Below are positions 16,948-24,664 of a stretch of 64,000 nt of DNA, one piece after another. Where the stretch lies: NCBI RefSeq assembly GCF_019976975.1, contig NZ_AP024630.1, positions 3,782,001 to 3,846,000 of the forward strand, given 5' to 3'. This DNA comes from Arthrobacter sp. NtRootA1. GTDB lineage: Bacteria; Actinomycetota; Actinomycetes; Actinomycetales; Micrococcaceae. Positions within the stretch are counted from its first letter, which is position 1. Every line of letters starts with the position of its first letter. The translations under genes and the position numbers were made by a program. The notes under the pieces were generated by a model that worked only from the letters and a program-made list of their open reading frames with translations, was not told the DNA's origin and did not search any database.

Positions 16948-18075
16948 CTACTCTGCCGGGATCGAGTGGATGAGCTCCACGACCCGCGTCAGGACAGCCG
17001 GGTCCGTCTCCGGGGGCACGCCGTGGCCCAGGTTCACCACGTGGCCTGGAGCGTGAGAGCCCGCGGCTATGACTTCGCGGACATGCGCTTCCAGGACCTC
17101 CCACGGGGCCGGGAGAAGGGCGGGGTCAATGTTGCCCTGGAGCGGCACCGTGCCACCCAAACGGCGGTTGGCCTCATCCAGCGGCAGCCTGTAGTCCACT
17201 CCCACAACGTCCACACCGACGTCGCGCATGGCGACAAGGAGCTCGGACGTGCCGGTACCGAAGTGCACCAGCGGGGCACCCAGCCCGCGCACGTGCTCCA
17301 GCGCCCGCGCTGATGCAGGAGCGACGTACTTGGCGTAATCAGCCAGGCCCAAGGACCCAGCCCAGGAGTCAAAGAGCTGTCCGGCTGACGCCCCGGCCTC
17401 AAGCTGTGCCTGAAGGAACATTCCGGAAGCATCCGCTGCCCAGTTGGCGAGGGCTGTCCAGGTTTCGGGGTCCGCGTGCATCATGGTCCGGGGGCCGAGG
17501 TGGTCCCGCGAAGGTTTCCCTTCGACCATGTAGGCGGCGAGCGTGAACGGCGCGCCGGCGAACCCGATGAGTGGAGTCTTGCCCAGTTCCGCCACCGTCA
17601 GGCGAACGGCTTCGCGGATGGGCTCAAGTGCTTCCCAGGTCAGCTTGGGAAGGGCAGCTACATCGGCGGCTGTCCGTACGGGCTTGTCCAGGACCGGACC
17701 CACGCCCGGAACGATGTCCACGCCAACGCCTGCGAGCTTCAGCGGGATAACGATGTCGGAGAAGAAGATGGCGGCATCCACGTCGTGTCGGCGAACCGGC
17801 TGCAGGGTGATCTCAGCGGCCAGTTCGGGACGCAGGCACGAGTCCAGCATGGCAACGCCCTCGCGGACCTTCAGGTATTCCGGCAGGGACCTGCCAGCCT
17901 GGCGCATGAACCATACCGGCCTGCGTGACGGCTTGCCGCCCCGGTAGGCGGTGATGAGCGGGGAGTCCGACGTACGGCCGTCCATCAACGGGTGATCCGC
18001 GCCAAGTTTGCCGGCAGGTTCGCCTGCAGGGGCGTTGGTGGCCGTACTATTGGATGCTGCCGCGCTAGAAGTCAT
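16948..18075 (-). CDS. hemE: Uroporphyrinogen III decarboxylase
   Basis: 375 aa from the ATG at 18075, preceded by AAAGG. It decarboxylates the four acetate side chains of uroporphyrinogen III to give coproporphyrinogen III. PVWFMRQAGRSLPEY, AAIFFSDIVIPL and FAGAPFTLAAYMVEG are diagnostic; the conserved Asp is in the FSD segment. It is first in the leftward haem operon and divergent from hemA. The N-terminal 25 residues are Ala/Ser/Thr-rich and probably disordered. Confidence 0.96.
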   Translation of the reverse strand: MTSSAAASNSTATNAPAGEPAGKLGADHPLMDGRTSDSPLITAYRGGKPSRRPVWFMRQAGRSLPEYLKVREGVAMLDSCLRPELAAEITLQPVRRHDVDAAIFFSDIVIPLKLAGVGVDIVPGVGPVLDKPVRTAADVAALPKLTWEALEPIREAVRLTVAELGKTPLIGFAGAPFTLAAYMVEGKPSRDHLGPRTMMHADPETWTALANWAADASGMFLQAQLEAGASAGQLFDSWAGSLGLADYAKYVAPASARALEHVRGLGAPLVHFGTGTSELLVAMRDVGVDVVGVDYRLPLDEANRRLGGTVPLQGNIDPALLPAPWEVLEAHVREVIAAGSHAPGHVVNLGHGVPPETDPAVLTRVVELIHSIPAE

Positions 18076-18219
18076 GCCTTTGATTGTGCCGAAAATCCCG
18101 GCCAAAAGATAACGACAGGCTGTCACGTCCCACCCCTCCAACCGGTGGAGTGGCGGGGATCACAGAACCGCGTGTGAATTCCCACTGCGCCGCATTGTTC
18201 TACCGGCCTGCGAAAAAGC

Positions 18220-18225
18220 TATGAT
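18220..18225 (+). promoter_or_regulatory. -10 hexamer TATGAT of hemA
   Basis: TATGAT ends 9 nt before the GTG at 18235, leaving at most a few bases of leader and no Shine-Dalgarno. TTGTTC at 18195-18200 could be a -35, at a loose 19-bp spacing. Confidence 0.5.
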
Positions 18226-18234
18226 TGGGTTGCT

Positions 18235-19554
18235 GTGGTTCTTTTCTCATTGGTGGCTACACACGCCGACATCGACCTCGAAACCGTTGCTCAGCTGAGC
18301 AACGGTTCCTCTGAGCTTGCCTCTTCGGCCCTCTCCGGATCCCCGATGGTCTCCGGCGCGGTAGTCCTGGCAACCTGCAACCGCTATGAGATCTACGGCG
18401 AAACAGCCAACGGAGCAGGCCTCGAAGCCGCCCGGTCGGCCTTGGTTTCCCAGATCAGCGAATTGAGCGGCCTCAACGAACAACTCGTGTCCCGCTCCTT
18501 CAGCACGCACACGGGACCTGACGTCACGCGGCACCTCTTCGCTGTAAGCGCCGGCTTGGACTCTGCGGTGGTGGGCGAACGCGAAATAGCCGGCCAGGTC
18601 CGCCGGGCCCTGATCACCGCTCAGCAGGAAGGCACTGCGAGTTCTGGACTCGTCCGCCTCTTCCAGGCTGCATCCAAGACCGCAAAAGACGTTGGCGCCC
18701 AAACGGCCCTCGGCTCGCGCGGCCTTTCCATCGTCTCTGTAGCCTTGGATCTGGCAACGGACCTCTCTGACAGTGACGATTGGTCTGCCAAGAAGGTAGT
18801 CGTTTTCGGAACGGGCGCCTACGCCGGCGCCACCATGTCCTTGCTCCGCGAACGCGGGTGCACCGATGTTTCCGTCTACTCTTCCTCAGGCCGCGCCGAG
18901 GGCTTCGTCGCTACCCGCGGGGGCACAGCGCTCGACGCCGACAGCCTTCCGGCGGCAGTTGCCGCAGCCGACGTCATGATCGGATGCAGCGGTTCGGACA
19001 CGCGCGTTGAAGCCGAGGATCTTGCCCGGGTCAGGGCAAATTCCGGTAAGACACTCATCGCGATCGATCTCGCGCTCACCCATGACTTCGACCCCGCAGT
19101 AGGCGAGCTCGACGGCGTCGAACTCCTCACGCTTGAGTCCGTACGTCTGGCTGCACCCCAGGAACAGGCGGAATCCCTGTCCCATGCCAGCGAGATCGTC
19201 AATGGCGCTGCATCTGCATTTGAAGCCGAACGCGAATCCCGCTCCGTGGACTCCGCGATCGTTGCCCTGCGGCGCCACACCATGAATGTGCTGGACGCTG
19301 AGATGGAAAAAGTCCGCGCCCGCCACGGTTGCACCGCCGCTGCCGAAGAGGTGGAGTTTGCGCTGCGCCGAATGGTCAAGCAGCTCCTGCACATTCCAAC
19401 GGTGCGCGCCCGCGAACTTGCAGCCAACGGACAACAAGATGACTACGTGGCCGCCTTGGAAGCCTTGTACGGCATCCAAGTGGAGCAGCCCCAGGCTCCT
19501 GCTGCTGCAGAATGCCCCGTAGACCACGAGCAACTCCGCTCCGAAAGCGCCTGA
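18235..19554 (+). CDS. hemA: Glutamyl-tRNA reductase
   Basis: 439 aa. It reduces glutamyl-tRNA(Glu) to glutamate-1-semialdehyde, the committed and usually regulated step of C5 haem synthesis. The nucleophilic cysteine lies in VLATCNRYEIYGET (about residue 46). DSAVVGEREIAGQVRRAL and VVVFGTGAYAGATM (NADPH domain, about residue 185) follow, and a C-terminal dimerisation helix ends the protein. It starts with GTG in what looks like a leaderless mRNA, divergent from hemE, so enzymes before and after aminolevulinate can be set separately. Convergent with the SDR gene. Confidence 0.95.
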   Translation: MVLFSLVATHADIDLETVAQLSNGSSELASSALSGSPMVSGAVVLATCNRYEIYGETANGAGLEAARSALVSQISELSGLNEQLVSRSFSTHTGPDVTRHLFAVSAGLDSAVVGEREIAGQVRRALITAQQEGTASSGLVRLFQAASKTAKDVGAQTALGSRGLSIVSVALDLATDLSDSDDWSAKKVVVFGTGAYAGATMSLLRERGCTDVSVYSSSGRAEGFVATRGGTALDADSLPAAVAAADVMIGCSGSDTRVEAEDLARVRANSGKTLIAIDLALTHDFDPAVGELDGVELLTLESVRLAAPQEQAESLSHASEIVNGAASAFEAERESRSVDSAIVALRRHTMNVLDAEMEKVRARHGCTAAAEEVEFALRRMVKQLLHIPTVRARELAANGQQDDYVAALEALYGIQVEQPQAPAAAECPVDHEQLRSESA

Positions 19555-19598
19555 AGACCCGTCTGCATCGGAATGCGCTCGGGGCTCCAGCGATGCTT

Positions 19599-20588
19599 TC
19601 AGCCGAAGGCGTTCACGCCTGTCAGCTCAGCGGATAGTTCCCACAACTTCCGGGCATCCGCCCTGTCAATCGCGTGTGCGTCGACTCCCCTGTACCTTGC
19701 CAGGGGCGATTCCTTGTTCGTTGGTTCAGCAATGTCACAGTCCTCGCAGTAGACACCGCCCATGCCAGCCAAAGCCGGGGACGTCGCAGCCCAGACAGAC
19801 GTCGCAGCCCCTTGCTCCGGCGTCTTGAAACCTTCCCGGAGGTTTCCTTCCGCGTCCATCCACCCCGCAGTCACCATTTCTTCTTTAGGCAGGTGGCGTT
19901 GGAGTTCGGTCATGATCCCTCCGGGGTGGACTGCGAAAGCACGGACCCCTGAGTCCCGGCCCAGGCGGTCCAGCTCCACGGCGAAGAGCGAATTCGCGGT
20001 TTTGGCCTGCCCGTAGGCGCGCCACTTGTCATAGCCTGAGGTGAAATTGATGTCGTCAAAGCGGAGGGGTGAGAGCTTGTGGCCGGTGGACGAAAGGGAC
20101 ACTACCCTCGCGTTCCCGGAGGCGAGCAGTGCAGGCCACAAAAGGTTGACCAGCGTGTAATGCCCCAAGTGGTTCGTGGCGAACTGTGCCTCCCAGCCAG
20201 GCCCAACGCGATGCTCTGGGCTTGCCATGATCGCTGCGTTGTTTATCAGGATGTCCAAGGTGTCGTGCCGGTCAAGGTAGCGCGCTGCGAAGGCCCTGAC
20301 GCTAGCTTGGTCGGCGAGGTCCAGGGCGTCCGCTTCCACGGCGTCCGCCAAACCTGCCTCTGCCAGTACCTTCTGTGCGTGTTCGAGCCTGCGCGCCGGA
20401 ACGGTAACGGTCGCCCCGGCGGAGGCCAAAGCCCTCACAGTCTCCAGTCCAAGCCCGGAATAACCGCCAGTGACAATTGCCGTCTTACCCGTCAAGTCAA
20501 GGCCTTCGACTACTTCCATGGCAGTTGAGCCATGCCCAAAACCTGAGCCGATGGGGTGTTGGGGCGTTTCTGTAAATTCTCCGCTCAT
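19599..20588 (-). CDS. Short-chain dehydrogenase/reductase, retinol dehydrogenase-like
   Basis: About 329 aa. The NAD(P)-binding TGGYSGLGLE lies near residue 40, NNAAIM near residue 115, a Ser in SLSSTGHKLSP, and the catalytic YGQAKTAN (YxxxK) near residue 190, so the enzyme should be active. It resembles the WW-domain oxidoreductase/retinol dehydrogenase-like group in length and in the SGYDKWRAYGQAK segment. The substrate is unknown. I start at the ATG at 20588; an in-frame GTG five codons earlier is also possible, and neither has a clear ribosome site. It lies 39 bp after moeZ on the same strand. Confidence 0.86.
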   Translation of the reverse strand: MSGEFTETPQHPIGSGFGHGSTAMEVVEGLDLTGKTAIVTGGYSGLGLETVRALASAGATVTVPARRLEHAQKVLAEAGLADAVEADALDLADQASVRAFAARYLDRHDTLDILINNAAIMASPEHRVGPGWEAQFATNHLGHYTLVNLLWPALLASGNARVVSLSSTGHKLSPLRFDDINFTSGYDKWRAYGQAKTANSLFAVELDRLGRDSGVRAFAVHPGGIMTELQRHLPKEEMVTAGWMDAEGNLREGFKTPEQGAATSVWAATSPALAGMGGVYCEDCDIAEPTNKESPLARYRGVDAHAIDRADARKLWELSAELTGVNAFG

Positions 20589-20627
20589 GCTTGAGCTTCG
20601 CACAGATCAGGCGCGGGTGGGGAACGA

Positions 20628-21827
20628 CTAGTAAACAGGCTTTTCGGGCTCGACGTCGCGGACCCAGGCGAGGATACCGCCGTCGAGATGGCTGACGCGC
20701 GTGTAGCCGGCCTTCTGTGCGGCCTCCAGGACGGCAGCAGAACGCGTCCCGGCCTTGCAGTGGAACACGATGTCCTTGTCCTGCGGCAAGTCGACCCAAG
20801 CCTCGCCAGAAAGAATCCTGCCCTGCGGGATAAGGACGGAGCCGTCGATGTTCACGATGCTGTGCTCGCCGGACTCGCGGACGTCCACCAATTCAAAGTC
20901 GCGTTCACCAGCTTCCCGCTCGGCCAGCATCCGGGCGAGATCTTTCGCGGTGACGGTGTGCTCCTGGTCAGTAGCAGCAACCGGAGTCACCCCACAGAAT
21001 GCTTCATAGTCCACGAGTTCAGTGATGGGCTCCGCTTCAGGATCCTTGGAGACTTTGATTTCGCGCCAACTGCCCCCAAGCGCGTCGAACAACGCTACCC
21101 GGCCAAGCAGGGAACGGCCGACGCCGGTAATCAGCTTGACTGCCTCAGTCACCATGAGGGAGCCAACGGCGGCAGACAACATACCGAAGACTCCGCCCTC
21201 ACCGCATGAGGGCACTGAGCCGGCAGGCGGGGCTTCAGGGTAGAGGTCACGGTAGGTGGGGCCGTGCTCGGCCCAGAAGACGCTGACTTGGCCGTCGAAC
21301 CGGAAGATGGAGCCCCAGACGTACGGCTTGCCCAAAATCGCGGCGGCGTCGTTGACCAGGTAGCGGGTGGCAAAGTTGTCCGCGCCGTCCAGGATCAGAT
21401 CGTAATCCGCGAACAGTTCCAAGGCATTCGAGGAGTCAAGGCGGACGTTGTGCAGGACAACATCCACCAAAGGGTTCAGCTCCGCAATGGCCTTCCGCGC
21501 AGATTCGATTTTGGGCGTGCCCACATCGGTGACGCCGTGGATGACCTGACGCTGCAGGTTGCTGAGGTCTACGTCGTCGTCGTCGACGATTCCCAGGGTT
21601 CCTACGCCCGCCGCGGCCAGGTACAGCAATGCTGGAGATCCCAGCCCGCCGGCACCGATGACAAGAACTTTCGCATTCTTAAGCCTGCGTTGGCCCAGAG
21701 CGCCGATTTCCGGAATGATGAGATGCCGGGAGTACCGTTCCACCTCGGCCGGCGTTAGTGCGGCGGCCGGTTCAACGAGGGGTGGCAGGACAGCGGGCGC
21801 GGGGTGGGCAGCAAGAATTGAGGCCAT
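20628..21827 (-). CDS. moeZ: MoeZ: ThiF/MoeB-type adenylyltransferase with rhodanese domain
   Basis: 399 aa two-domain protein. The N-terminal E1-like domain adenylates the GG tail of ubiquitin-like sulfur carriers (GAGGLGSPALLYLAAAG near residue 57; arginine finger in NLQRQVIHG). The C-terminal rhodanese domain supplies persulfide sulfur from the cysteine in FHCKAGTRS (about residue 363). The CxxC zinc pairs of E. coli MoeB are absent (only SCGEGG and AFCGVTP). In mycobacteria MoeZ serves several carriers. No separate thiF is seen beside thiS at 24.4 kb, so this enzyme may charge ThiS too. The start has a TACATT hexamer 5 nt upstream. Confidence 0.92.
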   Translation of the reverse strand: MASILAAHPAPAVLPPLVEPAAALTPAEVERYSRHLIIPEIGALGQRRLKNAKVLVIGAGGLGSPALLYLAAAGVGTLGIVDDDDVDLSNLQRQVIHGVTDVGTPKIESARKAIAELNPLVDVVLHNVRLDSSNALELFADYDLILDGADNFATRYLVNDAAAILGKPYVWGSIFRFDGQVSVFWAEHGPTYRDLYPEAPPAGSVPSCGEGGVFGMLSAAVGSLMVTEAVKLITGVGRSLLGRVALFDALGGSWREIKVSKDPEAEPITELVDYEAFCGVTPVAATDQEHTVTAKDLARMLAEREAGERDFELVDVRESGEHSIVNIDGSVLIPQGRILSGEAWVDLPQDKDIVFHCKAGTRSAAVLEAAQKAGYTRVSHLDGGILAWVRDVEPEKPVY

Positions 21828-21832
21828 ACCCC

Positions 21833-21838
21833 AATGTA
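21833..21838 (-). promoter_or_regulatory. -10 hexamer TACATT of moeZ (near-leaderless)
   Basis: TACATT on the minus strand ends 5 nt before the moeZ ATG at 21827. Confidence 0.45.
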
Positions 21839-21911
21839 TGCCTGCCGATGCCGCCCGGTCATATTACCCACCGGTACAGTGGTCATAACTGCAAAGGAAA
21901 GGCGGCAGACT

Positions 21912-22568
21912 GTGGCTGACGGCACACGGGCAAACGATGGAGCACCAGCGAAGCAAGAACGGACTGGTTCGACGCGTTCAGCGAGGTTGCCCCGGGACGA
22001 GCGCCGCGCACAACTGCTTAACGCCGCGTTGGAAGTTTTCGTCTCCAACGGCTTCCACGGCGCCGCCATGGACGAAATTGCCGAGACAGCGCATGTGAGC
22101 AAGCCGGTCCTGTATCAGCACTTCCCTTCCAAGCGCGAGTTGTACATGGCGCTGCTGGACAGCCACCTGGCCGCCCTGACCGATTTGATGCTCAACGCCC
22201 TGAACTCCACCACGGATAACAAAGAGCGCGTGAAGGCAGTCATGCGGGCCTACTACAGGTTCATTGCCGACGACGACCAAGCCCACCGCCTGGTTTTCGA
22301 GTCTGACCTCATTAATGACCCCGATGTCAGCTCGCGCTTGGAGACGTTCAACAAAACGTTCGCCGACGCCGTGGCCCACGTCATCGCCGAGGACACCAAA
22401 TTGCCTCCTCTGGAGGCACAGCTCCTGGGCCGGGGACTGGCAGGAATGGCGCAGGTCAGCGCCCGCTACTGGCTGGAAACCGATGGAAACCTGGACCTCG
22501 ATGTAGCCAGTGATCTGATCTATCGTTTAGCTTGGCGCGGAATCAGTCGATTCCCCAAAGAGTCCTAG
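21912..22568 (+). CDS. TetR-family transcriptional regulator (Rv3208-like)
   Basis: About 218 aa from the GTG at 21912, preceded by AAAGGAAAGG. The N-terminal helix-turn-helix spans FVSNGFHGAAMDEIAETAHVS followed by KPVLYQHFPSKREL (residues about 36-75); the rest is a TetR ligand/dimer domain. In M. tuberculosis the orthologous order moeZ/tetR/DUF3107 is kept, so it is likely a core regulator rather than a recent arrival. GGTCATA occurs twice upstream (21857 and 21881), which could be part of its own operator. The ligand is unknown. A longer in-frame start at 21834 would add 26 unconserved-looking residues. Confidence 0.88.
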   Translation: MADGTRANDGAPAKQERTGSTRSARLPRDERRAQLLNAALEVFVSNGFHGAAMDEIAETAHVSKPVLYQHFPSKRELYMALLDSHLAALTDLMLNALNSTTDNKERVKAVMRAYYRFIADDDQAHRLVFESDLINDPDVSSRLETFNKTFADAVAHVIAEDTKLPPLEAQLLGRGLAGMAQVSARYWLETDGNLDLDVASDLIYRLAWRGISRFPKES

Positions 22569-22618
22569 GCTACAAATAGAGGACTGACTTAAAACTTGAT
22601 TGGCTTGGAGGCCTTGCT

Positions 22619-22843
22619 GTGGAAGTAAAGATCGGCATTCAGAATGTTGGCCGTGAAATTGTGCTCGAATCCGCACTCGATGCTGATGCTGTAGCCAAGA
22701 TCGTCGGAGAGGCCATCTCCAAGGGTTCGGACCTGCGGCTCACGGATGAGAAGGGCCGCCAGATCATCGTTCCCGGCAGCGTGTTGGGCTACGTTGAAAT
22801 TGGTGCCGAGGAAGTCCGCCGCGTCGGCTTCGGCGCACTCTAG
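22619..22843 (+). CDS. DUF3107 family protein (Rv3208A/TB9.4-like)
   Basis: 74 aa soluble protein found next to a TetR gene across actinobacteria. It starts VEVKIGIQNVGREIVLES with GTG at 22619 after GGAGG. The function is unknown. The small alpha/beta pattern and acidic composition suggest a compact single domain. It lies 50 bp behind the TetR gene, perhaps in one transcript. Confidence 0.87.
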   Translation: MEVKIGIQNVGREIVLESALDADAVAKIVGEAISKGSDLRLTDEKGRQIIVPGSVLGYVEIGAEEVRRVGFGAL

Positions 22844-22878
22844 CGGTTCCCGGCTACAGCTGCCGCTAAGGAGTCTCC

Positions 22879-23181
22879 ATGCTTTCACTCGTTGTGGTGG
22901 TTCTTGGCACCATCGCTACAGGCTTCATCGTGTGGGCAAATGACAAGCGACACGGCAAGTACGGCATTGCATTGCCGGCGGGCGTTTCGGCAACCGTGGG
23001 CGTGCTGAGCTGGATAGCTTTCATCATGGCCGGCTTTGGTTACCAGCCCGGGCTGACCTGGATCCCCTGGATCCTCCCTATCGTGTTGGGGACGGGCATC
23101 GCGATTGCCGTTGTGGTCTTTCTGGGCCGCAAGCGCACCCAGCATGACACCGCCGCCCTCACCAAAGCCCTGAGGCTCTAG
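22879..23181 (+). CDS. Small membrane protein, three predicted helices
   Basis: 100 aa. Hydrophobic segments lie at about 2-18, 32-52 and 60-82, followed by a short basic cytoplasmic tail (GRKRTQHD). A clear ribosome site, TAAGGAG, precedes the ATG. It follows the DUF3107 gene by 35 bp. I cannot assign a function. Confidence 0.75.
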   Translation: MLSLVVVVLGTIATGFIVWANDKRHGKYGIALPAGVSATVGVLSWIAFIMAGFGYQPGLTWIPWILPIVLGTGIAIAVVVFLGRKRTQHDTAALTKALRL

Positions 23182-23214
23182 GCGCTGGTCGCTCTCAAAC
23201 GACGCTGTTCAGTC

Positions 23215-23262
23215 TTAAATGGCTCTGGCCATCACCCGTGGGTGATGGCCAGAGCCATTTAA
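23215..23262. terminator. Bidirectional terminator hairpin
   Basis: Two 23-bp perfectly complementary arms (23215-23237 and 23240-23262) around GT. The outer AAAT/ATTT ends give A/T tracts in both directions. It separates the membrane-protein gene from the convergent pterin dehydratase gene. Confidence 0.9.
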
Positions 23263-23276
23263 CCTTTCTGTCCCGT

Positions 23277-23612
23277 TCAAACTCCTGGGTAGCGATCCGG
23301 CTGCGCCAAAGCACCGGATACGGCTGCGGTCTCGCTCACGGCGGCCGCAGCAGCGACGTCGCGTTGGGTCACCTGGCCGCCGGCGTCGTGGGAAACGTAA
23401 CGCAGGAACACCCTGTTGTAACGCCAGTCAAGATCCGGATGGTGGTTCTGTTCCTCGGCGATCTGGCCAATGGCGGCAATGAGCGCCAAGGCGTCCGCCG
23501 CCGTCGAGGTTTTGAACACCGTCACGAGGCCGTCCTGGAGCTTCCAGTCCGGAAGGTCCTTGAGGGCGGCCTCCATAGCGGCCTGGCTCAATGGCTCTCT
23601 CCTGTCAGCCAC
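23277..23612 (-). CDS. Pterin-4a-carbinolamine dehydratase family protein
   Basis: 111 aa. The family dehydrates 4a-hydroxytetrahydropterin after aromatic hydroxylation. The signature EEQNHHPDLDWRYNRV (residues about 54-69) holds the paired catalytic histidines, with a third in YVSHDAGG. GTG start after AAGGAG. It is 14 bp behind thiG at the end of the riboswitch-controlled thiamine operon, an odd partner; the usual pairing is with phenylalanine hydroxylase. No hydroxylase is in the window. Confidence 0.88.
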   Translation of the reverse strand: MADRREPLSQAAMEAALKDLPDWKLQDGLVTVFKTSTAADALALIAAIGQIAEEQNHHPDLDWRYNRVFLRYVSHDAGGQVTQRDVAAAAAVSETAAVSGALAQPDRYPGV

Positions 23613-23626
23613 AACGGCTCCTTCAT

Positions 23627-24424
23627 TCAGAGGAACTCTGCCCGGCCTTCCATGGCCGATGACGCGAGGGCGTGCTCCCGGCGCGGGATACGGCCTGCCT
23701 GCTTGGCCAGCCTACCGGCGATCACCGCGTGTTTGAAGGCTTCGCCCATCTGCACCGGATTCTGCGCACGGGTCACGGCTGTCGCCAGCAGGACAGCATC
23801 GCAGCCCAGCTCCATGGCAAGCGCGGCATCAGAGGCGGTCCCGATGCCGGCGTCAAGCACTACCGGCACGGAGGCCCGGGACACGATCAGTTCGATGTTG
23901 TGCGGGTTCAGGATGCCCAGCCCCGTCCCAATAGGCGAGCCGAGGGGCATGACTGCTGTGGCACCCAGGTTTTCCAGACGCAACGCAAGGACAGGATCGT
24001 CATTGGTGTAGGCGAAGACCTTGAAGCCACGGTTCACCAGCTGTTCCGTTGCCTCCACGAGTTCCACCGCGTCCGGAAGGAGCGTATGTTCATCGGCGAT
24101 GACTTCCAGCTTCACCCAGTCCGTCTCCAGCGCCTCCCGGGCGAGCTCTGCCGTCATCACTGCGTCCTTGGCAGTAAAACAGCCAGCGGTGTTGGGCAGG
24201 ACCCGGATGTTGTGATCCAGCAGGAGTTGAAACAGTGAACCTGTCTCGGCCGGTGAGTATCGCCGCATTGCCACAGTGGTCAGTTCCGTTCCTGAAGCCA
24301 GGAGGGCTGCTCCCAACCCGTCCAGACTCGGCGCACCACCGGTGCCCATGATCAGGCGGGAGCCGAATTCGACGCCGTCGATCACCAAAGCATCAGTGCG
24401 GATCTCAGTATTTGCTGCGGTCAT
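23627..24424 (-). CDS. thiG: Thiazole synthase
   Basis: 265 aa. It makes the thiazole phosphate of thiamine from deoxyxylulose 5-phosphate, dehydroglycine (from ThiO) and ThiS thiocarboxylate. RLIMGTGGAPSLDGL opens the barrel, the Schiff-base lysine is in DWVKLEVIADEHTLLPD, and PVVLDAGIGTASDAALAMELG is the phosphate-binding end. It follows thiS after 3 bp. Confidence 0.96.
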   Translation of the reverse strand: MTAANTEIRTDALVIDGVEFGSRLIMGTGGAPSLDGLGAALLASGTELTTVAMRRYSPAETGSLFQLLLDHNIRVLPNTAGCFTAKDAVMTAELAREALETDWVKLEVIADEHTLLPDAVELVEATEQLVNRGFKVFAYTNDDPVLALRLENLGATAVMPLGSPIGTGLGILNPHNIELIVSRASVPVVLDAGIGTASDAALAMELGCDAVLLATAVTRAQNPVQMGEAFKHAVIAGRLAKQAGRIPRREHALASSAMEGRAEFL

Positions 24425-24427
24425 TTT

Positions 24428-24664
24428 TCAGCCTCCCTGGACTGCGGTTACGAGTTCGAGTTCGTCTCCATCGGCGAGCGCAGTCGCTGCCCATTGGCTG
24501 CGCGGCACTACCTCGGAATTACGTGCGACGGCGACACCCAGCTTGCCGCCGTCGGCTGCCAGTCCCCGGTGGTCCAGGACGCGGCCTGTGATGGCGCTGA
24601 CCAGCGTGCTGACTGATGCGTCGTCCGCCACGGCGTGGTCGGAGCCGTTGAGTTTGATGTTCAT
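24428..24664 (-). CDS. thiS: Thiamine sulfur-carrier protein ThiS
   Basis: 78 aa ubiquitin-like protein ending in GG, the residues that are adenylated and thiocarboxylated. The ATG at 24664 gives MNIKLNGSDH; it overlaps the thiO stop (ATGA). GDELELVTAVQGG is the usual C-terminal strand. It is about ten residues longer than many ThiS proteins. The activating ThiF is not encoded beside it. Confidence 0.93.
   Translation of the reverse strand: MNIKLNGSDHAVADDASVSTLVSAITGRVLDHRGLAADGGKLGVAVARNSEVVPRSQWAATALADGDELELVTAVQGG

Noticed and set aside
19562..19605. GCATCG/CGATGC pairing between hemA and the SDR gene as a terminator
   Set aside because: Only 6 bp of stem around a 20-base loop with a weak T-run; not enough to call.
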